Below are positions 11,001 through 20,691 of a stretch of 64,000 nucleotides of DNA, in pieces; the first letter of the stretch is position 1, and every line of letters starts with the position of its first letter. A program made the translations under genes and the position numbers. Origin of the DNA: Amborella trichopoda (lineage: Eukaryota > Streptophyta > Magnoliopsida > Amborellales > Amborellaceae); the NCBI RefSeq assembly GCF_000471905.2, contig NW_006498192.1, positions 2,939,119-3,003,118 of the forward strand, in the 5' to 3' direction. The notes under the pieces are model-generated. The model was not told the DNA's origin. It worked only from the letters and a program-made list of their open reading frames with translations, and searched no databases.

Positions 11001-11950
11001 CTGGAAGAGATATCGGTGGTGAGAGAATATCCAGAGGTCTTCCCTGAAGAGTTAACTTCTTTGCCCCCAACTAGGGAGATTGAATTTGAAATAGAGGTGG
11101 CCCTTGATACTACTCTTATATCTAAAGCCCCATATTGGATGGCCCTAGTTGAGTTAAACGAATTGAAGGAGCAATTATAGGTATTGTTAGATAAGGGGTT
11201 CATCCGACCTAGTGTGTAACCATGGGGCGCACTGGTTCTTTTTGTTAGGAAGAAAGATGGTACCTTGAGGCTATGCATTGACTATAGAAAGTTGAACTAG
11301 GTCACAGTGAAGAATAAGTACCCATTGCCCAGAATTGATGATCTTTTTGACCAACTACAAGGGGTCCAAGTGTTTTCTAAGATTGACCTCCGATCATGTT
11401 TCCATTAGTTGTGGGTCAAGAAAGAAGATACCTTCAAAACCGCATTCAGGACTCATTACGACCACTACGAGTTCTTAGTCATGCCTTTTTGGGTTAATGA
11501 ACTCCCCGACTATCTTTTTGGATTTGATGAACAGAGTTTTTAGACCCTATCTAGATGTCTTTGTAGTGGTCTTTATATATGATATTTTGGCATATTCCAG
11601 GAATCAAGAAGAACATGAACGACACTTAACCCTAAGAATAGAGAAGTTATATGTCAAGCTCAGTAAGAGTAAATTCTAGCTTCTAAGCATGGCTGTCCTT
11701 AGGCATGTTGTTTCCAAAGATGAGGACATGCTCAAGTGGGAAAGACCAACGAATGTATCTGAAGTCTGTAGTTTCCTTGGACTGATAGGGTATTATAGAA
11801 GTTTTGTGGAGGGGTTCTCGAAGATAGCATTTGCTCTGACCTGTCTGATCCAGAAAGAAGTTAAGTTTGAATGGTTTGATAACTGCAATAGAAGTTTTCA
11901 GGAACTGAAGAACAGACTGACTACAGCCCCGATACTGACCTTGCCCTAGG
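11001..11950 (+). pseudogene. Reverse transcriptase domain of E pol, catalytic site lost
   Basis: The RT would copy element RNA into DNA. Visible motifs in order: KDGTLRLCIDYRKLN (first catalytic Asp present, about 11259), [31 protein letters not shown], then [10 protein letters not shown] at about 11571, where FIDDILVYS is expected. The first Asp of the DD pair is Tyr, so polymerase activity would be lost. The thumb and connection region LGLIGYYRSFVEGFSKIA is at about 11780. Several stops occur at expected Gln or Ser positions, and the frame shifts slightly near 11490. Confidence 0.85.
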
Positions 11951-12400
11951 GGAACGAAGATTTTATAGTCTACACGGATGCCTAACACAAATGGCTTGAG
12001 TGTGTATTGATGTAGTGAGGAAAGGTTATAGCCTACGCCTCCAAGCAATTAAAGCCTTATGAACAAAACTATCCCTCTCTTGATTTGGAGTTGGTGGCTA
12101 TGGTTTTCGCCCTAAAATTTGGAGGCATTATCTCTATGGGGCCCAATTTAAAGTATTTACCGACCATAAGAGCCTCAAGTACTTGTTTTCTCAAAAAGAA
12201 TTCAACATCAGACAAAGGTGAATGGACTTGCTCATTGATTATGATTGCACCATCAACTACCACCTGAGTAAGACAAACATCGTGGCAGATGCCTTAAGTA
12301 GGATGCCCATGGTGTTAGTGGCTCACATGATGGTCCAAGAAATGAAACTATTAAAAGATGTAGTAGAATGACACCCAACTCTGTCCCTTGATGATGGGCG
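11951..12400 (+). pseudogene. RNase H domain of E pol
   Basis: This is the ribonuclease that removes the RNA strand of the RNA:DNA hybrid. DFIVYTDA (catalytic Asp) is at about 11958, [20 protein letters not shown] follows, and [11 protein letters not shown] carries the Glu. Two adjacent stops lie at about 12015, and a frame change near 12110 precedes the region that would read [18 protein letters not shown]. The segment [20 protein letters not shown] leads toward integrase. Confidence 0.8.
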
Positions 12401-13560
12401 AGGAACAATTTCATGTACAAGAGTAGAGCGCCATCTCTTTCAGCAAATTCGAGTAAGGCAAAAGGAAGATCCACATCTCATGAAAATTTATATGGAAATA
12501 AAGTCGAAAGGAAAAGAGCAGTTTTCCTTGAGCAGTGATGAAGCACTAAGATTTAAAGAACGGATTTGCGTCCCCAACAATGAGAAGGTAAAAAGGTTTA
12601 TTTTGGAAGAGGCACATCACCCCTGTTATACGGTACATCCAGGGAGCACGAAAATGTACCAAGATTTAAAAAGAGTATTTTGGTGGAATAATATGAAGAA
12701 AAATGTAGCACAATTCGTCTCTAAGTGTTTGACTTGTCTGGAAGGAAAGGCCGAACACCAGAAGCTTGCTGGAAAGTTACAGCCCTTACCTATGCCGGAG
12801 TGGAAATGGGAAAACATTATTATGGATTTCGTGTCTGGCTTGACTAAATCAAGTATGGGACATGATAGAATTTGGGTTGTTGTAGACCTACTCACTAAAG
12901 CTGCTCATCTCTTGTCGGCCCGTACTACCTACACCCTGGATAAGTTGGCCCAGCTTTACATCAAGGAGATAATAAGACTTCATGGGATTCCTGTTAGTAC
13001 TGTGTCCGATAGGGACTCTAGATTTACTTAAAGGTTTTGGAACAATCTACAGTCGGCCATGAGGACCAAACTCGCTTTCAGTACAGCTTTTCACCCTCAA
13101 ACTGATGAATAGTCGAAAAGAACCATTTAGACCTTAGAAGACATGCTAAGGGCCTGTGTTATAGATTTCAAGGGAAACTAGGATGATCATTTGCCTCTGA
13201 TAGAGTTTGCTTATAACAACAGTTTCCAAGCCAGTATCCAAATGGCACCTTTTGAGGCACAATATGGGAGGAAGTGCAGATCACCCATATGTTGGGATGA
13301 AGTTGGTAAGAGAAGACTGTTAGGGCTAGAGATTGTTCTAATGACCTTAGAAAAGATCGCTGGTAAGAGAAGACTGTTAGGGGTAGAGATTGTTCTAATG
13401 ACCTCAGAAAAGATCGCTCTAGTTTGAGAAAGACTTTAAACAGCTGAAATTCGGCAAAATAATTATGCTGACAATAGGAGAAGGGACCTTGAGTTTGAAG
13501 AGGGTGAATGAGTCTTTCTGAAAGTATCACCAATTAAGGGCATAATGAGATTTGGCAAAA
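12401..13560 (+). pseudogene. Integrase of E pol, catalytic Glu lost
   Basis: This integrase would insert the cDNA. The HHCC zinc-binding region is complete between about 12618 and 12740 (EEAHHPCYTVHP ... KCLTCLEGK). Of the catalytic triad, the first Asp is in NIIMDFVSG (about 12815) and the second in VSDRDSRF (about 13003). The third position reads HPQTDE-stop-SKRTI near 13100, with Lys where the catalytic Glu belongs. Downstream are [22 protein letters not shown] and CRSPICW. An in-frame 57-bp tandem duplication (13305-13418) follows, then more stops. Confidence 0.87.
13305..13418 (+). repeat. 57-bp in-frame tandem duplication in E integrase
   Basis: Two adjacent copies of a 57-bp unit start at 13305 and 13362 with ggtaagagaagactgtta. 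They encode the 19-residue block GKRRLLG(L/V)EIVLMT(L/S)EKIA twice. Only three or so bases differ, fewer than between the element's LTRs. Confidence 0.9.
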
Positions 13561-13569
13561 AGCGAAAAC

Positions 13570-13930
13570 TGAGTCCACGATTCATTGGACCCTTTGATAT
13601 TTTGGAAAGGATTGGAGCTGTGGCATATCGATTGGCCCTACTGCCCGAGTTGGCCTAACATTCATGATGTATTTCATGTGTCTCCATTGAGAAAGTATCA
13701 GCCCAATCTATCCCACGTTTTGAAGTATGAGCCAATCTTGATTAGAGAAGATTTGACTTATGTGGAGCTGCCAATTGAGATTCTGGACAGAGTGGTCCAA
13801 ATTTTGTGCAACAAAGAGATTCCCCTAGTTTGGGTTTTATGGTAGTATCACTCGAAGGAAGAATTAATGTGCGAGTTCGAAGATGAAACTCGGGATAAGA
13901 ACCCCCATTTGTTTGGTTAACTGACAATTT
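13570..13930 (+). pseudogene. Chromodomain at the integrase C-terminus of E
   Basis: After the GPFDI and VFHVSPLRKY integrase tail, the sequence ELPIEILDRVVQILCNKEIP then LVWVLW, a stop, YHSKEE and DETRDKNPHLF (about 13760-13917) matches the C-terminal chromodomain of Tekay/Del chromoviruses. These domains are thought to guide integration to heterochromatin. The conserved Arg after VLW is a stop codon. Confidence 0.8.
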
Positions 13931-13947
13931 TGAGGACAAAATCTATT

Positions 13948-13957
13948 AAGGGGGGGA
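13948..13957 (+). other. Polypurine tract of E
   Basis: The tract aaggggggga lies 3 bp before the 3' LTR start at 13961. It would prime plus-strand DNA synthesis. Confidence 0.85.
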
Positions 13958-13982
13958 TGATGTACGGACTTAGACTTTAGCA

Positions 13983-14215
13983 CGCGACAATAGAGCGTGC
14001 AGCAAGAGAGCGTGTGGCAAGAGAATGCGCACAACAATAGAGCACGCAGCGAGAGTGCGCATGACGATAGAGCGCGCGGCGAGAGAGCGCATGGCGATAG
14101 AGTGCGCGGCGAGAGAGCGCACGACGATAGAGCGGGCGGCTAGAGAGAGTGCGGCGAGAGAGTGCGCAGCGAGAGAGCACGCGGCGATAGAGCGCACGAC
14201 ATTAGGGAGCGCAGC
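13983..14215 (+). repeat. 15-bp minisatellite in the 3' LTR of E
   Basis: More than ten 15-bp units run in register, with consensus near cggcgagagagcgca. It is longer than the 5' LTR copy, so unit number changed after insertion or between copies. Confidence 0.85.
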
Positions 14216-15736
14216 GACTGCTCTGGCTCTGGTGTGCACGAAGGACGTCTGCCACCTATTGTGTTCTGGATGCCACTTGCCTGGCCCTGGTGCCATGTGG
14301 ACAGCCACCGAACCTCTTGAGTATTTAATCCTCTCCCTCACCCACACCATTCATTCTTACACCATCTATCTCTCTCTCTCTCTCTAAGGTAAAGGTTTGG
14401 GGAAGACTTGGTGAGCAACCATTGTGGGAGTGAGTGTGAGCTGTGAAAGAAGAGTTTTTGAGAAGGCACCACTACTGTTTATGTAAGTCGATCCATCACC
14501 ATTACATTGTGGTCCTAAGGATGCATATAATATATGTTTATGAGATGAGTAATAAAAGTGCATGTAGTGTGGCATTCTCTTATCTGTTGTTCACTGAAAT
14601 TTGGGGCTTTTGTTTTATGATGAATGTGGATGTTAAAAATGAATGTATAGCTCATACATTTTGTAGGAAATGCATGTTTGTGTGTCTATACTGCGTGAGC
14701 ATAGTTATTAGGATGTTTCCTCTAAAAACCGAAGGTTATGGATCATGTTTATGAAGCATGTTATACTACTGTGAAATTCCAAGAGCATGTATGTTCGTGA
14801 AAGAGGCTTTTGAGCAGTAAAATGAGGTCCGATTGATCTCAAATCACTGCCATTATAAATATATGTCAGTCTAGTAAAATCTTCGTGTTTACCCTTTTCT
14901 GAAATTCTTTACAAAAATGATGTTATATTTCAAGATGTATGAGCATGTCACTGTTGACTGTTTTCTTGGATTTTTCAATATCATTGCTGTTGCCACTGGT
15001 TTTAACTAAACAAACGAAGTCCATTTCCTATCAAACCATCACCATTGGAAATATTTTGAGTGGGCTAAAAGTTGCATCTCGAAAATATTTTGAAATTTCT
15101 CTTAGATTGGAAGTTATGTATCTTTTTATGAAGAAATGTCACTGTGGACAGTTTTGATAAAGATCAGAAGTATCACTTTGCTGGACATGGAATTTTGAAT
15201 AACTAAATAGAGTCCAAATTATTTCAAATTGGCCTTGTTAGAAAGACATGTGGTTTGGCTTGAACTTTGATTTATGAAATTGTCTCAAATTCTTCACGAT
15301 TTAAGAGTTATAATGATGCAAAGCAGGGTATCTTGATGTTCCATGTATAAAGCAGGGTACTGTGATTAAATCCTCATCCTCTTGAACTCTTAAGTGGGCC
15401 AATGAGGTCCAATTTTCTTGGAACTACCTTTGATCGAAGGACGGGCGTGTCTAGAAAAACATTTGTTTTGGAACCACATTTAAACTCTTAATGGACTAGA
15501 AGTTACGACCCAAATCGCACATCATTGCCTACAATTGTAGGAAATTGAACTGTAAAGCTTAAACTATAATACTGTTAGTGCGACTATGATACTGTATTTA
15601 TGACACTATCAAGATGTGATATTGCTACTGTCATGTTGAGATACTGATACTATCATAATGAGACATTGATACTATATTTCTGACCACTACGCAATGGGGC
15701 ACCCACTTGTAGCGGTCACTGTTATATTGTTGTGAT

Positions 15737-16000
15737 ATGTGAATGGGCACCTATTGTGTGGTGTCGTTATATGTGGTGTATGTGGTATATGAATGGGAAC
15801 CTACTGTGTGAATGATGGTGTTGTTAATATGTGGTGTATGTGGTAAGTGAATGGGCAGCTACTGTGTGAATGATGGTGGCATTAATATGCTGCTTATGTA
15901 ATATGTGAACGGGCACCTACTGTGTGAATGATGGTGCTGTTAATATGCAGTGTATGTGGTATGTGAATGGGCTCCTGCTGTGTGAATGATGGTGCTGGAA
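15737..16000 (+). repeat. 58-bp tandem repeat in the 3' LTR of E
   Basis: Units start at 15737, 15787, 15845, 15903 and 15961. Spacing is 58 bp except for the first (50 bp). Confidence 0.85.
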
Positions 16001-17003
16001 GCTACAAACTTCCCCTAACTCCCCGTGATAAGACGGGAGTCGGGATGTGAATGTGAACATTTGGGTGGGTCGCGGCTGCCAGATCTTTATGGGCACTACC
16101 CATTGGGTCACCCAATGGTAGTGTAACACTCTCGTTAGAAGGGCATAAGGAGAAGGTCATGTCTTGCCAGGCCACTGCCTATCAAAAGTCCCAAAGCGCG
16201 TTGGGAGTGTGTTTGTGCATGAGGGCATTACGAAATGGGACACCCACTTGTCATTTTCTTCCCTCCTGAATGGGGGTAGAGGTTCCAAGCTCCAGTGGGG
16301 GTTTAGCCTGAGTAATGGAACTTCTATTTCGGAAATAGGCCTCTCTAGGTTCTGCCACTGTGATTTGTTGTGCTTACTGTTCCGCTTAAAGGAAAGTGAC
16401 TTCTAATTTATGCACCGTGTATTAAACGGATCTTCTTTTTATACTATTAGAATATTGAAAATCTTTTTGGAGGACTTTCTCTTGATGCTCTATGAATTAG
16501 TGTGCACTGCTTACTGCTATCAGGGTTTAAATAGTTGGGATGCAATGGTGTAGATCTGCTTACTGGGCTTTCAGCTCACTCCTTCTTATTTACATGATTG
16601 TGTAGTAAAGGTTGTTAGTATCCATGCTGGGGGCAAGTAAGTCGTGTTTGGGTAGCTGAAGCTCGAAGTCTGAGGAGGTAAAGAGCCGTCTTTTGAAGAC
16701 TTTCATAGTATGTTTTGGGTGGACTTACCACTGTGCTGTAGACATTATTTTGTGTATTTTGAGTCAGTAGTGCCTTGAATAAAATTGTAAGAACCTTTGG
16801 ATATCAATGTGAATGTACTTTTGGATGTTCTACGTGTCTTTATGTGTTGATTGGAGTTTTACTTTCATGGTTTTCTCTTGATTCCGCGTTTTCATGCGAT
16901 TGAGCCACTCCCACGTGAGTGACGTTCGCCACCTTGCGTCGCGATCCCTCGCCCTGCTGTTGCTGACTCGTATGGTTTAGGGTCCAGGGATGGGGTCCTG
17001 ACA

Positions 17004-17008
17004 CTCTA
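17004..17008 (+). repeat. Target-site duplication of element E, right copy
   Basis: The 5 bp ctcta correspond to cacta on the left side. Confidence 0.7.
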
Positions 17009-18657
17009 TGACCCACACACCTCCCTCCAGGATCAGCATAATGTAACCTTTTAGGCCACGTCAGCAACCTTCACCCAAGAAGACATTCAAAGGACGATCA
17101 ATAAGAGCATCTAGGTCCTCCAAGTGTCAAAAGCACCCGAAAGCCCCCAATATAAAAAGCCTTACCCGTCTTCTATTTACTAGGTCCCCTTCCCCATCAG
17201 ATACTAGAAAGGGAGACTACTGGTCTTCGATGTTACAGGATGACCACAACAGCACATAACCCACTTCATGTCTGCATGCCAAGAATTAGCGCAGGCATTA
17301 GGTTTCTTTTACGACGGTCTGTCGAAAAACTTGAGGGAACCGCATTAGAATGGTATGCATGGCCACCACCAAATTCAGGCCACTCTTGGAAGGAGTTGGA
17401 GCAACTCTTCTACAAACCCTTCTTCGAAGCTGAATTGGAAGTCCAAACTATAAAGCTCCTCACCATGATGCAAGAGCCAGATGAGTTTGGTGGGAAAGTA
17501 TATCCAAAGATGGCGTGACCTCGCCATGTGCCTGAGCAACCCTATGAGAAAAACGGTGGCGGTGCAAACGTGTGTAAGAAACATGAAACAAGAAATCGCC
17601 TTTACATGTTGAGGCTTCTAACACCACCACCTTCTCTGACATGATCACCAAAGCTGCCAAGATTGAAAGTTTGTTAAAGCACCAAGGACGAGACTGGGCC
17701 CAAAGCTCAGGCACCAGCCAAGGGTATTACACCGGGGCAACAAGGTGAACCCCCACACCAACCAACAGAAAAATGTAATCAGTGCAGCCGTTAGAACCAT
17801 GCCTCTCGAAGCTAAATCTACAACTAATGCTACCCCTCTACCAACCTTGGACATATCACGAGGGTTACCAAATAAATCCCAAGTGGACTCACAACAACAA
17901 GTCTCTCAGAATCAGAGTAATACTAATTTACTGCCACCACAAAAATATCACCAGATTGAGGAGTTCTTGTGCAGACTGAATCAGAAGTACAACTTCAATA
18001 AGGAGTGGGACCTGACCCTTCTGAAAATGCTTCTAGTGGAAGAGATGGTAGTACTTCCCATTGTCAAGAAACCAAAACAAGCTGAACACATTGATAACCC
18101 CAAGTATTGTACTTACCATTGATGTTAGGACACCCAGTCCAAGATTGCATCTTGCTGAAAGAGCACAACGAGGCCCTGATCCAAAATAGGCAAATCGAAC
18201 TAGAAAGCCTCAAGAAAGCTTTTGAGGCCCCAGAAGCCTTGCACATGGTCCCAATCTAAGAGGAGTCAACCGACGACTCTCTTACAACTAAATTGTCTCT
18301 CGAGCAGTTTTCTACCGTATTCGACATTATGGCCCAACACTAGATGATAGCACTCAGCGCTCCCAAAAAACAAGGGTAAAACATGCAGAAAGGCCAAAAC
18401 CCTTGGTGTCGATACTACCAATGAAAGGGCCATGACTTGGATGATGGTGGGGCGTTCTGCTCTATCTTGAAAAACTACATCCGAATCGGTAAAATAGTCC
18501 TAATGGATGAACAACCTCCACTACCATGAAAAAATCAGGAGGGACAGACTTCCTCACAGAAAGAGTCCCACTCGACTCAATCCCCTCTTTCTATGAGCTG
18601 AAAGGTCTGAAGAACTATGGCCCTATTGGTCCCAAAGGCAAGACCTTAAAATCGACT
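17009..18657 (+). pseudogene. gag, remaining part (element D), broken
   Basis: Gag of element D resumes after E. The retrotransposon-gag core is clear: HITHFMSACQELAQAL (about 17250), TALEWYAWPPPNSGHSWKEL (about 17340) and FEAELEVQTIKLLTMMQEPDE (about 17425). It parallels ALEWYA/AFQWYA and VEREVQTIELLTLTQDPDE of element C. A second part at 17745-18120 contains DISRG, FNKEWDLTLLKMLLVEEMV and YCTYH. It is followed after stops by GHPVQDCILLKEHNEALIQN and a degenerate zinc-knuckle-like WCRYYQ, stop, KGHDLDD near 18405. A frame change lies near 17515 and many stops occur. The unit ends in a 21-nt A run. Confidence 0.8.
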
Positions 18658-18658
18658 T

Positions 18659-18679
18659 AAAAAAAAAAAAAAAAAAAAA
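18659..18679 (+). repeat. A21 homopolymer at the gag/antisense-gene junction
   Basis: An uninterrupted run of about 21 A lies exactly between the end of gag similarity and the 3' end of the antisense gene. It may be a slippage microsatellite or a scar of a joining event. Confidence 0.8.
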
Positions 18680-18810
18680 TACATCATGATCAACCAAAAC
18701 AGCTCTTCATTCATTACAACCGAAAGGTTACAAAAGGATCCGAGCAAAGCCCAAAACGCTCCTATAAGAAAAGAAAACAAGAAGAGGAAAAGTAGAAAAG
18801 CCCCTCGCTT

Positions 18811-20691
18811 TCAGAAAAGATCAAGAGACTCCTCAATGATCACCTTCAGCTCCTTGGCGCACCGAAGCATGACCCGGTTCTCTTCTCGAAGGCGAGAGAT
18901 CTCCTGGGAAGTCGAAGTAGCCAAGTCAGTGATTGCCGCAGAATCAAAATCCTGCTGCTCTAGCTCACGCAACCGTTGATGTAACACCTCCCAATTGGAG
19001 TCTCGATGAGAGCTTAGTGAGGCCACCCGAGCTTGCAATTCCTCCATCTCGGCCTTCACGATTTCAATCTCCCTAGAAAGGTTCGCAACCTCCTCTAATA
19101 AGGAGCTCCACTCCGAAACAAGCCGGGTCCATGTCTGTGTGCACTACTGCACAAGGTCTTGCTGGTTGGCCAAATCCTTCTCCAAGGTATCCAAGTGCCT
19201 CTCGAAAGATGCTTGTGCTGCATCTTCACATGAAAGGGCATCGGCTCCCCAGTCATTGAGATCTTGTAGCAACCCATCGAGGTGGCCGAAGACTTCCCTG
19301 TCGGGCCACGCATCCCTTAAGCTGGTTGTGCAAACCCTGAAAGTCTCCATCCTTTTCCCAAGGTCCGATAAAGAACACCCCTTTAACTCTTGAAGACCTG
19401 AACAGAGCATCCTCATCACCATGAATACTTTGGAGCCTGAAGATTGCCTCAGAGGAGCATAAAAGCTAATCATCTCGAGAGGAAGCACATCAAGGACAGG
19501 GTTCCTAAAGACAAGGGGTGTCGAGGTCTTTGATGAAGTGCAAAAACCAAGTCAAGGACTCCACAGAGGTCCTCTCGAGGTAAGCAAACCTGAGGACTGT
19601 ACTGTCAGTGAGCCCTCAAAACACCCGCATTTTCCTACGTAGCTTCTAACATAGGCGGGATAGACACCACAGGGCATGCAAGAGACATGACACTGTTGCT
19701 AGCAGCGGGAGTCACATTGACCTCGACCCTTGACATGGAATCTCTCGAACCCTACCCTGAACCAAGCATGGGCAAGCTCAACCACTAAGGCATAATCAGT
19801 CAATCACAGTGAGGTCGCATGAGTAAAAAATGATGCAGCAGGAGGAGAGTTCGGAGCCCTGCGAGCTCCCGACCGAGCTGGCTTCGCATGAGATGGCACT
19901 GAAGACACGCTGGCTGATGGTGTGTCTTCCTTACTCAAACGACTCTCTCTCTTGTGATGAGGGAATGGGAGGAGACCATCTCTCCCTTCTTCTGTTTCTC
20001 TCTCTCTCCCTATTTTCCCCATCCTTACGAGGAGCACTCTTGCGCTTAACGGAAGCAAGAGCCCTCGGGGCATGATTAACCCTACTAGATGGGCCAGAAT
20101 GGGATTCACCCCAACCCGTGCAGGTAGAGCTGGGGCATGCCCTCCGTCAAAAGATGGGTCTACGCCCCTTCACTTCAATAAAAAATCGCCTCAAGGTTGT
20201 CAAAGAAAGACCTCATCTTTCTTTTCAACGAGGGAAGCTTCATCCCGTCCTCATCCTAACTTAACAAACGTGGTTTGGCCAGTTCTTGCCAGTCAGCAGG
20301 ATAATGGTCCAAGCCAAAATTAATGGAGAAAGGAGGAGGGATGAAGCACCTTCCTGCCATGCCATTGTGTTTGGAGCCACTGGCGGCTTGCCAAGGATGA
20401 GCCACGCCCCAATATTCAGTGTTAAAAGATTCCCACTGCCTCCAGTAGTTCGTAGTCTTACGGCCCACACGACCATAATGGGGAATCACAAACCTGCTCT
20501 GCCCAGGGAGAAGAGGACAATTCTCCTAAGCCATCCACATGTCAAGGTTAGTCCAGACCTCACGACTCGCACCAAGGGCCTCGTGATCATTCAACGCCCC
20601 CTTCTTCCCATATTTCTTTGAGAAAGAAATGGCACCGCATCATTCCTGATCCAAGCCGTGATGGCATATGAAATGGTGAGGGCAGTAACCT
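18811..20691 (-). pseudogene. Antisense gene (aORF) remnant: C-terminal half with coiled coil
   Basis: On the minus strand, opposite to gag, a broken protein can be followed from 20690 down to a stop at 18811. The start (HHFICHHGLDQE, about 20660) matches HHFAHQHGLDQ in the antisense gene of element C (about 58770), so this copy carries the part that C lacks. Next come VIPHYGRVGRKTTNYWRQWE and FSINFGLDHYPADWQEL (about 20300-20490), a Ser/Arg/Pro-rich region (about 19800-20100), and a long heptad-rich coiled coil (19488-18811: HLDTLEKDLANQQ, EVANLSREIEIVKAEMEELQ, QEISRLREEN). There are several stops and frame shifts; the N-terminal mobile-domain half is absent, cut off by LTR1. Antisense genes of this kind are known in the Tat lineage; their function is not established. 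Confidence 0.6.

Larger units (their letters stand above)
6413..17003 (+). mobile_element. Full-length Tekay/Del-like chromovirus (element E)
   Basis: This is a structurally complete but coding-dead Ty3/gypsy element of about 10.6 kb. It has LTRs of about 2976 and 3043 bp beginning tgta and ending ga(t/c)a, an initiator-Met-like primer site at 9394, gag, protease, RT, RNase H, integrase and chromodomain in that order, a polypurine tract at 13948-13957, and a 5-bp target-site duplication (one mismatch). Long LTRs, an iMet primer and an integrase-terminal chromodomain together point to the Tekay (Del) clade. LTR identity is roughly 85-90 percent by eye, so the insertion is old. It sits inside the gag of element D. 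Confidence 0.9.
13961..17003 (+). repeat. 3' LTR of element E
   Basis: This copy is collinear with 6413-9388 throughout: the 15-bp minisatellite at about 13983-14215, tatttaa at 14322-14328, the CT tract ending in aag|gtaaag (GT at 14389-14390), the 58-bp array at about 15737-16000, and the end tcctgaca. The first interval of the 58-bp array is 50 bp here because of a small deletion. No gene is seen. Confidence 0.9.
2769..20691 (+). mobile_element. Tat/Ogre-lineage retrotransposon D, interrupted by element E
   Basis: The element consists of LTR Z2, a degenerate tRNA-Arg-like primer site, a leader, gag (5111-6412), the nested element E (6413-17003), the rest of gag (17009-18657) and an antisense coiled-coil gene remnant (18811-20691). 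Continuity across E is supported by collinearity with the gag of element C and by the target-site duplication flanking E. No RT, RNase H or integrase remains. Its 3' region and 3' LTR are missing: it ends abruptly where the truncated LTR1 of array A/B begins. Confidence 0.7.
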
